DNA of 64,000 nt from an uncultured Bacteroidales bacterium (GCA_944326305.1 CALVDL010000002.1:120140-184139); one strand, 5' to 3'. Counted from the first letter of the stretch, positions 8,816-19,018 are shown. Notes: generated by a model from the letters alone, not told the origin. Numbers and translations: made by a program.

Positions 8816-9847
8816 TCACACCAGGCGGTATTTCCTGACCTCCTGCTCCAGGACATGGTGTACAGGGAACTTCGCCCTGCTGCGCCGCATTGCCGAGACC
8901 AGTCCGCGGAAATACTCCACGGAGGCCTCCGCCCCGGACCTGGCATCCCCCGCAGACAGACAAGATTCATACATGCCGTCCACAAGGAGAGAGAGCCGTT
9001 TCATGTTGTCCGCGCACAGGTTCTCCAGCAGCGCATGGAAACCGGGACCGTGGTCAGGATGCCTCAGATGGCAGAGCTCGTGCAGGATGACATAGTCGCA
9101 CACCGGCTCAGGCAGACGGACGAGATTGAGGTTCAGGTTTATGTTGCCTCGGGCGGAACAGCTTCCCCAGTTGGTGGAATTGTGCTTTATGAAAACCTTC
9201 CCGTATGAAAATCCGTATCTGCGGGCGAAGAACGCGAGTTTCTGCGGAAGGAGAGTCCGCGCCTCGTCCCTGAGTATCTTCACAAGAGCCTGGCCCAGGG
9301 CCGAGGAGAGCTCCGCCGAACCTTCAGGGGGCATGGTATCCGGATATGAGACCTCCTTGCGGGAAAGCGGCATAAAGGGGCTCAGGAAAAGACGTCCGGT
9401 ACGGCTGACGTCCTCCACAAGGACGGAAGAAATCGAGATGGTCCTTCCGGACACACCGTCCGGCTGCCGGCCCGGTCCCCCGGCACCGGCAGGAGCCGCA
9501 TTCCGGACATACTGTCCATCCGCATGGCTGAAGCCTCCTGCGCGGCTGCGGACAAAATGTATCTCGGAAAGCAATGTCCTGACTGTCACGCCATCCCGCA
9601 AAGTCCCCACGGCACCCCCGGACTTCTCCGCCGCCTCCGCCTTCTCCTGCTGCCTGCGGAGCACCTCCTTCACCCATTCGCGTTTCTGCACGAAGAACCG
9701 CATCCCGTCATCATACCTGGAATAATACGGCACACTCACGGTCACCCCCTTGAGAGGATGCACCCTGATGCTGATACGCCGTCCCCTCGCGCTTTTCACA
9801 AGGCGCACATTCCCTATTTCCGGATCCTGGTAGGTTTTTTCTTTCAT
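8816..9847 (-). CDS. YgjP-like (DUF45) zinc metallohydrolase
   Basis: A 343-residue protein of the DUF45/YgjP family. The zinc motif HELCH is at 256-260 (VILHELCHLRHPDHGPGFH), preceded by the family block NSTNWGSCSARGNINLN at 223-239. The N-terminal part (GRRISIRVHPLKGVTVSVP) is also typical. Residues about 65-180 form a long low-complexity insertion compared with the usual ~230-residue family members. The cellular substrate of the family is poorly known. The ATG at 9847 replaces an upstream TTG at 9856. A -7-like box TACCTTTG (9861-9854) lies only 6 bases before the ATG, implying a very short leader; the gene backs directly onto a truncated GH2 relic. Confidence 0.82.
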   Translation of the reverse strand: MKEKTYQDPEIGNVRLVKSARGRRISIRVHPLKGVTVSVPYYSRYDDGMRFFVQKREWVKEVLRRQQEKAEAAEKSGGAVGTLRDGVTVRTLLSEIHFVRSRAGGFSHADGQYVRNAAPAGAGGPGRQPDGVSGRTISISSVLVEDVSRTGRLFLSPFMPLSRKEVSYPDTMPPEGSAELSSALGQALVKILRDEARTLLPQKLAFFARRYGFSYGKVFIKHNSTNWGSCSARGNINLNLNLVRLPEPVCDYVILHELCHLRHPDHGPGFHALLENLCADNMKRLSLLVDGMYESCLSAGDARSGAEASVEYFRGLVSAMRRSRAKFPVHHVLEQEVRKYRLV

Positions 9848-9862
9848 GGGTAGCAAAGGTAC

Positions 9863-11419
9863 AAAAATTTCATTCAGGAGGAGCGGGACACACTTTCACC
9901 CAGACCCCTGACACCTCTGTACGACGCCGGAAGCGTAAAGGCTGAGATATCAAGGAGCGTCCCGGGCCTGAAAGTCGGGATTGCCATAAAAGACGGAGGC
10001 AGGACAATAGCCGAAACCAGCACCACGGAGGACAGCATCGAGATACCGGTCCCCGGCTTCAGGCCGTGGTCACCGCAGGACCCTCACCTCTATGACATTG
10101 AACTCACCCTTTTCGGGAGCGGCGGCAAGGAAACCGACAGGGTAAAGACATACTTCGGGATGAGGAAAATAGAGGTCAGGCCGGACAGCGACGGCACACC
10201 GAGGATATGCCTGAACGGACAGGAGATATTCCAGTTCGGCCCGCTCGACCAGGGATACTGGCCGGACGGGATACTCACCCCTCCTTCGGACGAGGCCATG
10301 GCATACGACCTCGAATACCTCAAAAAAGCCAATATCAACATGATCCGCGTCCACATAAAGACCCACCCCGACAGATGGTACTACCATGCGGACAGATTGG
10401 GGATACTGGTTTGGCAGGATATGATATGCATGCCGAAATACGGGCAGACAGTAACCCCGGAGGCTTCGGAACAATGGCTGAAAGAGTTCCACGGCATGAT
10501 AGACTGGCTGTACAACCATCCGTCAGTGACCCAGTGGATAGTGTTCAACGAGGCCTGGGGACAGCATGACACCGAACGGATTACGGAGAATATCATGGCC
10601 TATGACACTACCCGTATAGTGACCTGCGCCAGCGGATGGAACGACGCCCCTGCCGGAGACGTCATCGACATACATGACTACTCGTTCTATCCGAGGAGCC
10701 TGCCTGACTGGAAGCTCGGAGGGACCCGCGCCTCTGTCATCGGAGAAGCCGGCGGCACCAACCTCGCCGTGGCCGGGCACACCTGGTATTCAGAAAAGAA
10801 CCTCCCTGCCAACGGAGGAAAGAACGGGCACGACAGCTACAGGCAGAAGGCGTCCTTCAGCTTCACCACCGAAGGCGGACGGCACACATACTCAACGGCC
10901 GGGGAATTCGAGGAGGCGTACTCCAGGTATATCCGCACCCTGAGATGGCTGCGTGCCGCCGGGGGCTGCAATGCCACCGTCCACACCCAGATTACCGACG
11001 TGGAGCATGAACTCAACGGCTTCATGACATACGACAGGAAAGTGTCGAAAATCCCTGTAGAGAAGCTCGGCGAGATCAACTCCGCCCTCTACGACAAGAT
11101 ACAGGTTGACACCGTGCTCCGCTGGAGCGGCAGATGCACAGAAGACACCGGAAGCACTTTCCGCATATCCGGTACCGGCGGCACCTTCTGCATCGGCATA
11201 TTCGGCACGCGCGACTGCGAAATCTACATCAACGGGGAGCTTTTCCGCAAGGCCAAAATCGGAGCCGGCGGCAACGAGCCCTCATACAGTTTCTACGAAT
11301 TCTTCCCCGAGGACATGCACCTGCTGAAAAAAGGCAAAAACCGCATCAGCATAAAGCTCCTCCCTGCCAAGGCCGAAGGGACATTCGTGAAATTCTCCGT
11401 CCTGAAGACGGAAGACTGA
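9863..11419 (+). pseudogene. 5'-truncated GH2 family glycoside hydrolase
   Basis: The open frame runs from about 9854 to 11419 but has no ATG before 10160. The part upstream of that ATG still translates as a GH2 immunoglobulin-like domain ending in WSPQDPHLYDIELTLF and KTYFGMR, followed by the TIM barrel. The acid/base region FNEAWGQ and the nucleophile region GEAGG are intact, and a C-terminal jelly-roll-like segment follows. The signal peptide and the N-terminal sugar-binding domain that GH2 enzymes need are missing; their place is taken by the start of the DUF45 gene. A 419-residue product from 10160 is possible but would probably not fold. Original substrate (beta-galactoside, -glucuronide or -mannoside) is undecided. 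Confidence 0.8.
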
Positions 11420-11450
11420 AAGATGTTTTAATTTTTTGTTAAGCAACCGT

Positions 11451-11480
11451 TTGTTTTATCGGAATTTCTGCATAACTTTG
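11451..11480 (+). promoter_or_regulatory. rpsO promoter
   Basis: TTG (11451-11453), 19 bases, TAACTTTG (11473-11480), close to the Bacteroidota consensus and 70 bases before the rpsO start codon. The A+T-rich leader that follows is typical of strongly translated genes in this phylum. Confidence 0.75.
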
Positions 11481-11550
11481 CGCCCGCTTGTCCGCCCGTG
11501 ACGGGAAGACAGCATATGGACATTTATTAATTTTTTAATCTTTTTGCAAA

Positions 11551-11826
11551 ATGGCTGAATATTTACAGGCTGAAAGAAAGCAAGAGATTTTCGCGAAGTA
11601 CGGAAAGTCTAATAAGGACACCGGCTCTCCAGAGAGTCAAGTTGCTTTATTTTCCTACCGTATCGCTCATCTGACCGAGCACCTCAAAGTGAACAAGAAG
11701 GACAACGTTACCCGCCGTTCACTTCTCAAGCTCGTAGGCCAGAGGCGCCGTCTCCTTGATTACCTCAAAGAGAAGGACATCGAGAGATACAGGAATATCG
11801 TCAAGGAGCTCGGTCTCCGTCGATAA
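11551..11826 (+). CDS. rpsO: 30S ribosomal protein S15
   Basis: A 91-residue protein, full length for S15, which binds 16S rRNA helices 20-22 and nucleates the platform of the small subunit. The hallmark segments [16 protein letters not shown] and [18 protein letters not shown] are present. It has its own promoter and is closed by a terminator at 11871-11916. As in Escherichia coli, rpsO is followed by pnp, though here across about 300 bases of structured leader. Confidence 0.98.
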   Translation: MAEYLQAERKQEIFAKYGKSNKDTGSPESQVALFSYRIAHLTEHLKVNKKDNVTRRSLLKLVGQRRRLLDYLKEKDIERYRNIVKELGLRR

Positions 11827-11835
11827 ACAGATACT

Positions 11836-11859
11836 GAAGCCGGAACGGTTCCCGGCTTC
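11836..11859 (+). other. Perfect 8-bp hairpin after rpsO
   Basis: GAAGCCGG (11836-11843) pairs with CCGGCTTC (11852-11859) around an 8-base loop, ten bases after the rpsO stop. No T-run follows, so it is more likely a 3'-end stabilising or processing structure than a terminator. Confidence 0.5.
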
Positions 11860-11870
11860 AAGTAGAAAAG

Positions 11871-11916
11871 AAAAGAGGCAAGGGTGTCCGGGTGCGGACA
11901 TTGAGCCTCTTTTTTT
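11871..11916 (+). terminator. Intrinsic terminator of rpsO
   Basis: AAAAGAGGC (11871-11879) pairs with GCCTCTTTT (11905-11913), with an inner TGTCC/GGACA stem, and the right arm runs into seven consecutive T residues. This is a classic factor-independent terminator separating rpsO from pnp. Confidence 0.85.
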
Positions 11917-11917
11917 C

Positions 11918-11973
11918 GAAACTGCCATGACCGGCCGCTGTACGGCGCCGCCGGAGCGGCGTGAGGCAGTTTC
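11918..11973 (+). promoter_or_regulatory. Long hairpin upstream of pnp
   Basis: GAAACTGCC (11918-11926) pairs with GGCAGTTTC (11965-11973), with a GC-rich inner stem, starting right after the rpsO terminator. In enterobacteria a hairpin in the pnp leader is cut by RNase III and used by PNPase to repress itself; a similar role here is an analogy from gene order. It could equally be a second terminator, though no T-run follows. Confidence 0.4.
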
Positions 11974-12120
11974 ATAAATCGGACGGTCAACGTGCCTGTT
12001 AACAAATCATTCAACCTGCGGCAGGCACCGGAACACAATATATATTTCGGAATAGTACAAAGGAAGAAGACAATAATATTAATCAACTCCCATAGGGGGA
12101 GGCAGGTTGAAAACAGATTC

Positions 12121-14493
12121 ATGAACATTATCAACAAGAAAATCGAATTATCCGACGGTCGGATAATAGAAATCGAGACAGGTAAACTGGCCAAACAGGC
12201 AGACGGTTCGGTTGTAGTCAGGATGGGAGGCACAATGCTTCTCGCGTGCGTAACCTGCGCAAAGGATGCTAAAGAAGATGTGGACTTCATGCCGCTCCAG
12301 GTGGACTACAAGGAAAAATTCGCATCTGCGGGAAGGTTCCCGGGCGGATTCATGAAACGCGAGGGGAAGGCATCCGATGCCGAGATCCTTACTGCCAGAC
12401 TCGTGGACAGGGCGCTCAGGCCGTTGTTCCCTGAGGACTTCCACGCAGAAGTATACGTGACAATCAACCTTATCTCAGCAGAGAAAGACATCCAGCCTGA
12501 TGCGCTTGCAGGGCTTGCGGCATCTTCGGCACTCGCAGTAAGCGACATACCGTTCGGCGGACCTATCTCCGAAGTTCGTGTAGCACGCATTGACGGACAG
12601 CTCAAGATCAACCCCGGATTCAGCGAAATGGACAGGGCGGATATCGACCTGATGGTCGCAGCCACCTATGACAACATCATGATGGTCGAGGGGGAGATGA
12701 ACGAGGTGAGCGAGGCAGACATGCTCGAGGCCATCAAGTTCGCCCATGAGGAGATCAAGAAGCACTGCAAGGTGCAGATGGAGCTCATGGAAGAGACAGG
12801 CAAGACGGTTAAGAGGACATATTGCCATGAGGAGAACGACGAGGAGCTCCGCAAGGCAGTAGAGGCTTTCTGCTATGACAGGTGCTATGCCATAGCAAAG
12901 TCAGGGCTGCCGAAGCACGAAAGGTCCGACGCGTTCGACGCCCTGAAAGAGGAGTTCTACCAGACGCTTCCTGAGGAGGACCGCGAAGCGAAGAAAATGA
13001 TGGTGGAAAGGTATTACCACACTGTAGAGAAGAACGCCATGAGGAACCTCATCCTCGATGAGGGAATCCGCCTGGACGGACGAAAGAGCACCGAGGTGCG
13101 CCCTATCTGGTGCGAAGCCGGATACCTGCCTTGTGCACACGGTTCGGCAATATTCACCCGCGGAGAGACCCAGTCTCTTTCAACGGTCACCCTCGGCACC
13201 AAGCTCGACATGAAAGAGCTCGACGAGGTGCTTGTTCAGGGAAGCGAGCAATTCGTGCTCCACTACAACTTCCCTCCGTTTGCAACCGGTGAGGCAAAGG
13301 CACAGCGCGGTGTAGGCCGCCGCGAGATCGGACACGGGAACCTGGCATGGAGGGCACTCAAGCCTATGGTCCCTCTCGCCCCGGAGAACCCTTACGCAGT
13401 GCGTGTGGTCTCTGACATCCTCGAGTCAAACGGCTCGTCATCCATGGCCACAGTATGTGCAGGCTGCCTCGCCCTCATGGACGCAGGAGTCAAGATAAAG
13501 AAGCCTGTAGCCGGAGTGGCAATGGGGCTTATCACCGATGCGGAAAGGCCTAACGACAGGTACGCCATCCTCACCGACATCCTCGGGGACGAGGACCACC
13601 TCGGGGACATGGACTTCAAGGTGACCGGGACAAGGGACGGCATCACAGCCACACAGATGGACATAAAGGTAGACGGGCTTTCTTATGAAGTGCTTGCAAA
13701 AGCGCTCGAGCAGGCACGCCAGGGCCGCATGCACATCATGGGCGAGATGATGAAATGCATCAGCGAGCCGCGTGAAGACTACAAGCCGTTCGTACCTCGC
13801 ATCGTACAGATAAGGGTACCTGGCGAGTTCATCGGAGCCATCATCGGCAAAGGAGGAGAAGTAATCCAGAAGATACAGAGGGAGACAGGTACCACCGTCA
13901 CCATCACAGAGGACAATGTAAACGGTGTAAGCGAAGGCATCGTAGACATCTTCGGGGACAACAAGGAAGCCATGGACAAGGCCCTCGAATGGATCAACGG
14001 CATCTGCGCAGTTCCGGAGGTAGGCAAGGTGTACCACGGGACAGTGGTCTCCACCCTCGAGTTCGGGGCGTTCGTGGAGATCCTGCCAGGCAAGGAAGGC
14101 CTGCTCCATATCTCTGAAATAGACTGGGGCAAGACCGACAAGGTGGAGGATGTCCTCAACGTCGGCGACGAAGTGGATGTGAAGCTCCTCGAGATCGATG
14201 CCAAGACAGGAAAGATGAGGCTTTCCCGCAAGGCCCTCATAGAAAAGCCGGAAGGATATGTAGAGCCGGAACGCAGGCCGAGGAACAGCAGCTCTGACAG
14301 AGGTCCGCGCAGGGACGACCGCCGTGGCCCGCGCAGGGATGACCGCAGAGGAAGCGACGAGCGCAGGAACGACCGCCGCGATGACCGCAGGGCTCCGCGC
14401 AGGGACAGCAGGCCACATTCAGAGCCTCGTCAGGACGAGTCTTCCGATGCAGGGTTCGACGCTCCGGACTACAACAGCCCTGACATCTTCTAA
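12121..14493 (+). CDS. pnp: Polyribonucleotide nucleotidyltransferase (PNPase)
   Basis: A 790-residue 3'-5' phosphorolytic exoribonuclease of the RNA degradosome. Two RNase PH domains flank the alpha-helical domain, followed by a KH domain ([12 protein letters not shown], about 570-585) and an S1 domain (about 635-705). The last ~70 residues (from about 718) form a disordered tail dominated by Arg and Asp in repeats such as RRDDRRG, absent from most PNPases; it could bind RNA or partner proteins. The start at 12121 ([14 protein letters not shown]) matches the family; the longer frame upstream lies in the untranslated leader. An AT-rich TATATTTC box sits near 12041. Confidence 0.96.
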   Translation: MNIINKKIELSDGRIIEIETGKLAKQADGSVVVRMGGTMLLACVTCAKDAKEDVDFMPLQVDYKEKFASAGRFPGGFMKREGKASDAEILTARLVDRALRPLFPEDFHAEVYVTINLISAEKDIQPDALAGLAASSALAVSDIPFGGPISEVRVARIDGQLKINPGFSEMDRADIDLMVAATYDNIMMVEGEMNEVSEADMLEAIKFAHEEIKKHCKVQMELMEETGKTVKRTYCHEENDEELRKAVEAFCYDRCYAIAKSGLPKHERSDAFDALKEEFYQTLPEEDREAKKMMVERYYHTVEKNAMRNLILDEGIRLDGRKSTEVRPIWCEAGYLPCAHGSAIFTRGETQSLSTVTLGTKLDMKELDEVLVQGSEQFVLHYNFPPFATGEAKAQRGVGRREIGHGNLAWRALKPMVPLAPENPYAVRVVSDILESNGSSSMATVCAGCLALMDAGVKIKKPVAGVAMGLITDAERPNDRYAILTDILGDEDHLGDMDFKVTGTRDGITATQMDIKVDGLSYEVLAKALEQARQGRMHIMGEMMKCISEPREDYKPFVPRIVQIRVPGEFIGAIIGKGGEVIQKIQRETGTTVTITEDNVNGVSEGIVDIFGDNKEAMDKALEWINGICAVPEVGKVYHGTVVSTLEFGAFVEILPGKEGLLHISEIDWGKTDKVEDVLNVGDEVDVKLLEIDAKTGKMRLSRKALIEKPEGYVEPERRPRNSSSDRGPRRDDRRGPRRDDRRGSDERRNDRRDDRRAPRRDSRPHSEPRQDESSDAGFDAPDYNSPDIF

Positions 14494-14514
14494 CGGGTTA
14501 CCGTAGAATAGAAA

Positions 14515-14622
14515 GCCCCTTCGGGGCCGCACCGAAGCGTCAGCAAGGTTCCGCTATGGGAACCGAAGCAGTGCAGGTGCCGGCGTCATACCCCGGCGGG
14601 GCTGTCACCAGTCAGGTGACTG
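14515..14622 (-). repeat. Multi-hairpin intergenic repeat, copy 1 (inverted)
   Basis: Read on the minus strand this contains the same blocks as the copies at 22.6, 23.9 and 25.3 kb: CAGTCACC..GGTGACAGCCCC, GGGG, CCGGCACC, a variable hairpin (GGTTCC/GGAACC), GCTGACGC and GGTGCGGCC. It ends with GCCCC-TTC-GGGGC (14515-14527), which may also act in 3'-end formation of pnp. Confidence 0.75.
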
Positions 14623-14686
14623 ACATTAATATAGAAAGTGCAGTTTATTTTAACAATGGACTGCACTTTTTCTCTTTAACGGCACT

Positions 14687-16918
14687 ATGAAAAATACCAT
14701 GAACGGACAACAGGAAACAATGACAATCAACACGCTGACTTCATTGAGGCTGATTTTCGCCCTGATTCTTTTATCGGGAGCCACCATATCGTACGGACAG
14801 GACCTGACGGCCGAGGCAGATACCTCGGAAGTGGTCGATCTGGAAGGAACCGTATTCACAGCCGAGAAAAAACCTGTAGTCTACAGGCTCGACAGGAAGA
14901 CAGTCAGCGGCTCGTCATCGCTGTCCGCTGCAGGAGGAACCGCCGTTGACATCCTCAAATCCATGCCGTCCGTCCGCATCGATGCAGACGGTGAAGTATC
15001 TTTCCGGGGAAGCACCGGGTTTCTCGTATACGTAGACGGGAAGCCAAGCATGCTGGAAGGGACACAGGCCCTGGAGCAGATACCGGCAGGTAATATCGAG
15101 GACATTGAAATAATCACGTCCCCCTCCGCAAGCTACAGGACGGACGGGGATGCGGGAATAATCAACATCATCACACGAAAGCGCAGGGCTGAGGGCTTAG
15201 GTGGCTCCGTGTCAGCCTCCGGAAGCACCATAGGCACATGGAGCGGTGATGTACAGCTGAGCCTTAACAGGGGCAGCCACAGATGGTTCATAGGCGCCAC
15301 AGCCTCGCAGATACGGGGGCGCAGCGAATTCCGTCAGCAGAAAGATACGGACATGGACGGTTTCTCCACAATATCCGATGCCGACGGCTACCGGCACAGT
15401 ACCGTATCGTCCTATATCGGGTCCCTCGGATGGGAGTTCAGGAATGACAGGCACCACGCCATGGTGGAGGTCCAGAGCGGAATGACCGACAACGCCAGAG
15501 GAGGAGACATGTCCTACTACGAGAACAGGAGACATTCAGGGACAGTCATAAACGATGCGACATACGACAGCCACGACCGCTACTCCAACGAGAAGAGGCT
15601 CGCCCAGCTCAGCGCAGAATATACATACACGCTGAACGACCGCGGAGACAACATCTCGGCCCACGGACGACTGAGATATGACTGGTACGCCCTGGAATAC
15701 ACGGAAAGCAACCTTTTCACACAGTCCGGAGCCAGATATGAAGGCACACGCGGCTATGAAGACGAATACCACTGGGACTACGACTGGGATATAGAATACA
15801 AGATGAACTACCGCCCTTCCGGAAAATTCGAGGCCGGCTACCAGATGACTTCCTACAGTGAAGTCGGGGACTACAGCATTAAATACTGGGACAGGGATGC
15901 AGGACAGTTCCAGTGGCAGGACGACATGTACGCCCCGTTCTTCTACCGCAGGCAGATACATTCCCTGTACGCCATGGCCACGGACAGCTTCGGACCGGTG
16001 GATGTCAATGTCGGGATACGGGGAGACTACACCCACGACATAATGGACATAACAGTCAAGGACGCCAGCCGCAACCTGAGGCGCTACGAGATCTTCCCGT
16101 CGGCTCATGTCTCATACCGCGCGCCCCATGACAACACCTTTACCGCCTCCTATGCATTCCGCACCAACCGTCCGGGGATATGGAAGCTCGAACCATACAT
16201 AACATACGAGGACTACTATACCCGTATGATCGGCAACCCGGACATAAAGCCGGAATACATCCATTCCGCAGAACTCGGCTACAGAAAAATATTCGGGAAG
16301 AACCGCAACAGCCTGTCTCTCACAGGATTCTTCAGGTCAAGAAAAGGAAAGACAGACCTTGTCCGCAGACCGTACCAGCCAGGTGTTACCCTTGATTCAC
16401 TGATAAATGCAGGAAATGACATCACATTCGGGATAGAGGCGGAAGCCCGGGTGAAAGCGGCCGGATGGTGGGACATCACCCTTACGGCAAGCGGATACCG
16501 TTACATGTTCGAAAGCACGTACGAAGGAGGCAGGGACGGGTCTGTGACAAGCTACACCGTCGGGATGATAAACAGTTTCAAGGCAGGCAGGACCACAAGG
16601 ATACAGTTCGACGCCAATGCCCTGGGCCCGGCTGTCCTCTCCCAGGGACGTGAGAAAGGATATTTCTACTTCGACCTCGCAATAAGGCAACAGCTCCTCG
16701 GAGAACGGCTTTCCGCCTCACTTGTATTCCATGACGCATTCCACACTGCAAGATACAGCAACAGACGGGAGGCCGAAGGCCTTCTCTCGGTCACATCAGT
16801 GCGTCCTGTCTATCCGAACATCATACTGTCACTCACCTATTCTTTCAATGTCAAGGACCGCAAGGAGCACTCCGGGGCAATATCCACCGGCACCATCTTC
16901 GAAGGGAAGGACTTCTGA
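14687..16918 (+). CDS. TonB-dependent outer-membrane receptor
   Basis: A 743-residue outer-membrane protein: signal peptide, plug domain (about 60-170, with FRGSTGFLVYVDGKPS and the SPSASYRTDGDAGIINIITRK block) and a C-terminal beta-barrel rich in aromatic strands. It lacks the N-terminal carboxypeptidase-like domain of SusC proteins and has no SusD partner, so it fits the outer-membrane beta-barrel family TonB receptors rather than a glycan-importing SusCD pair. Two in-frame ATGs (14699 and 14720) are alternatives to 14687; starting at 14720 gives a shorter, more typical signal peptide. Ligand unknown. It is monocistronic, followed within 100 bases by the group II intron in the opposite direction. 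Confidence 0.85.
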   Translation: MKNTMNGQQETMTINTLTSLRLIFALILLSGATISYGQDLTAEADTSEVVDLEGTVFTAEKKPVVYRLDRKTVSGSSSLSAAGGTAVDILKSMPSVRIDADGEVSFRGSTGFLVYVDGKPSMLEGTQALEQIPAGNIEDIEIITSPSASYRTDGDAGIINIITRKRRAEGLGGSVSASGSTIGTWSGDVQLSLNRGSHRWFIGATASQIRGRSEFRQQKDTDMDGFSTISDADGYRHSTVSSYIGSLGWEFRNDRHHAMVEVQSGMTDNARGGDMSYYENRRHSGTVINDATYDSHDRYSNEKRLAQLSAEYTYTLNDRGDNISAHGRLRYDWYALEYTESNLFTQSGARYEGTRGYEDEYHWDYDWDIEYKMNYRPSGKFEAGYQMTSYSEVGDYSIKYWDRDAGQFQWQDDMYAPFFYRRQIHSLYAMATDSFGPVDVNVGIRGDYTHDIMDITVKDASRNLRRYEIFPSAHVSYRAPHDNTFTASYAFRTNRPGIWKLEPYITYEDYYTRMIGNPDIKPEYIHSAELGYRKIFGKNRNSLSLTGFFRSRKGKTDLVRRPYQPGVTLDSLINAGNDITFGIEAEARVKAAGWWDITLTASGYRYMFESTYEGGRDGSVTSYTVGMINSFKAGRTTRIQFDANALGPAVLSQGREKGYFYFDLAIRQQLLGERLSASLVFHDAFHTARYSNRREAEGLLSVTSVRPVYPNIILSLTYSFNVKDRKEHSGAISTGTIFEGKDF

Positions 16919-17073
16919 GGCCGTCAGCCCTTCAGTATATGCTGCCGCCTGACCTGAGACTCCTGACTTTCCCAGGAAGACCGCGTCCTCTTTTCCCGAA
17001 TTTTACATGAGTGAAATCGAGTAGGAGGAAAACGAAGTAGTTTTCTTCCTACTTTCGTTTTCCGACCTCTCAC

Positions 17074-17105
17074 ACCACCGTACGTGCCGTTCGGCATACG
17101 GCGGT
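17074..17105 (-). ncRNA. Group II intron domain V
   Basis: On the minus strand the sequence folds as a long hairpin in which ACCGCCGTATGCC pairs with GGCACGTACGGTGGT around a GAAC loop, the size and place expected of the catalytic domain V, 5 bases beyond the end of the maturase reading frame. Confidence 0.7.
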
Positions 17106-17109
17106 TCTC

Positions 17110-18513
17110 TTAACTGCGATGCAATTTGATGTAAAGATTCAGGATTGACGGATACCCTGCCGATATCAGCCGTTCGTTGGTAATGGAACGTGTCAGTATC
17201 CCACTTTTGGATATTCGCCAGTATCCCTTGCGGGTATTCGCCCATTGCCAGGCTTGTCTTTTGGGAATGCCGCATTTCTGTAGGTTTGCCAAACGGGTTC
17301 GGATGCGTTTCCATCTCTTCCATATATACATCCGTAGTCTGCGGTTATACCACTTGTTTGCTGATATGATAAAGGTCTTCATATCGGCATAGCGGTAATA
17401 TGTCAGCCAGCCTCGGATGTAACGGGTTAGGTGTAATTTCATCCATGAATAGCCTTTCCCATTGCTTCGGCTCGTCATCTGCTTGATTGTTCTCATGAAC
17501 TTGGATTGGCTATTCCTGTGTAGGCAGAGACCACATTTGCTGTCTTTCCTTCAGTAGAACGTATAGCCAAGATATTTCTTACCTACTATTGAACCGACTT
17601 CCGTCTTCTCCTTGTTTACCTTCAGGAACAGTTTCTTTTCTATGAACTCCGAGATACTGTCCCTGACTCGCTCCGTAGCCCGAAGGCTTTTCACGAGTAT
17701 AATACAATCATCCGCATAGCGGACAAACGGGTGTCCTCTCCGCTTCAGCTCCTTGTCCAGCTCGTTGAGCAGGATGTTGCTCAATATAGGACTCAACGGG
17801 CCTCCTTGCGGTACGCCCTCTGTCGTCTCCTCGTAATTATGTGACACTATTACTCCTGCATTGAGGTATTTGTGTATCAGTGACACCACCCTCCCGTCCT
17901 TCACGGTGCGGGACAGGACCTCTATCAGTTTGCTGTGATTCACTCTGTCGAAGAACTTCTCCAGGTCAAGTCCGATACTGTAGCGGTATCCTTGGTCTGC
18001 ATACTCCTGCACCCTGTGCAATGCATCTTGGGCACTGCGATGTGGACGGAAGCCAAAGCTGTTGTCACTGAACTGTGGTTCGTAAAGCGGTATCAGAACT
18101 TGGCTGACGGCCTGTTGTACAAGACGGTCTACTACCGTGGGTATTCCCAACGGGCGTGTCTTTCCGTTGTCCTTCGGGATTTCTACCCTCCTCACCGGAT
18201 TCGGCCGGTACTTCCCGTCGCGTAGTTTCCCTATCAATTCGTCTCTGTGGAGTTTAAGGTATGGCAACAGTTCGCTCGTCTCCATCTTATCGGCACCTCC
18301 TGCTCCTCCGTTCCTCATAACTTGACGGTATGCCGCGTTCAGGTTATGCGGACTCAGGATGAGCTCCATCAGATTGTTCCCTTCAAATTGCACTTCCACA
18401 AGTTTATCATCCGCTATCTCCATAAAGGTCTGCACTCCGGCATACCCTTCGGATGCCGTCCTATTTATCTGCCGGAAGTCCGATTCAACGGTTTTCTGCT
18501 TTAATTCCTTCAT
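17110..18513 (-). pseudogene. Group II intron reverse transcriptase/maturase, split by an in-frame TGA
   Basis: The first 320 residues (18513-17554) carry the reverse transcriptase domains, including GFRPHRSAQDAL, PQGGPLSPILSN and the catalytic YADD. A TGA at 17553-17551 then interrupts, and the same frame continues to 17110 with the maturase (X) domain: TSRSNGKGYSW, YIRGWLTYYRYADMK and YNRRLRMYIWKRWKR. Because both parts share one frame, a single substitution (for example from CGA) explains the break. No HNH endonuclease domain follows. The element is probably immobile unless the stop is read through; other intron copies could act in trans. Confidence 0.85.
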
Positions 18514-18940
18514 AAAGTATTGAATGTTACTTGTTTGATAAAAGTTCAGTCCTTCACCGACTGCCGATTTTTTTTTTTACCTTGCCGGTTACTATGACCT
18601 CTGCTGACTTCTCACGGTTCGTTGTTACTGCTTGACTACATTTTTTTTTTTCGTCTTGCCCGTGAGACCTCCCCGGATAAGAGCACCAGCTTTCCATCTT
18701 ATGTCTGCCTCATTTACATTGACTGTTCCGGATAGCTATCGGACTTTGACTTGTTTTGCAGTCTCATCCACAGTCTTATGCCTTGATATGAAGTTTCTGT
18801 CCGTCAGACCAGATGTTTGCCGCCAGCTTCTTTCAGATTCCACCTCGCGATGGTCACCCTTGCTTTGGGCTGTATGATTCCCGCTATCAGGGCTCATTAG
18901 GGTCTTGCACCCGTTAGCTGATACTCATGCCGAGCATACA

Positions 18941-18983
18941 AAAAGCAGGCATCCATTTAGGGATAAATGCCTGCCTTGTTTTT
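18941..18983. terminator. Bidirectional hairpin beside the intron 5' end
   Basis: GCAGGCAT (18945-18952) pairs with ATGCCTGC (18967-18974), flanked by A4 on one side and TTGTTTTT on the other, so it can terminate in both directions. It lies about 30 bases upstream of the proposed intron 5' end. Class C group II introns are known to enter behind such terminators, which may explain the insertion site. Confidence 0.6.
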
Positions 18984-19002
18984 CATCAATATTATTTCCT
19001 GA

Positions 19003-19018
19003 TGACTTTGCAAAGTCA
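19003..19018. repeat. Perfect 16-bp palindrome
   Basis: TGACTTTGCAAAGTCA is a complete palindrome in a gene-free stretch; it could be a protein-binding site. A 24-codon open frame starts at 19040 but matches nothing I recognise. Between the intron and rsmA (18911-19753) there is no convincing gene; the stretch holds this palindrome, the array at 19125-19366 and two promoter modules. Confidence 0.4.

Larger units (their letters stand above)
17015..18910 (-). mobile_element. Group II intron (approximate ends)
   Basis: A retroelement of about 1.9 kb on the minus strand. The proposed 5' end at 18910 starts GTGCAAGACC, close to the GUGYG rule; the 3' part shows a domain V hairpin (17074-17105) and a domain VI-like stem (about 17021-17055), after which the intron should end near 17015. 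The encoded reverse transcriptase/maturase lies in between and is broken by a stop codon. Base composition is lower in GC than the flanks, and two runs of ten or more T lie at 18565-18585 and 18640-18652. Ends are inferred from motifs and are uncertain by several bases. Confidence 0.75.

Noticed and set aside
14687..16918. Polysaccharide utilisation locus around the TonB receptor
   Set aside because: The receptor lacks the SusC N-terminal domain and has no SusD or glycoside hydrolase partner; the nearby GH2 is a relic.
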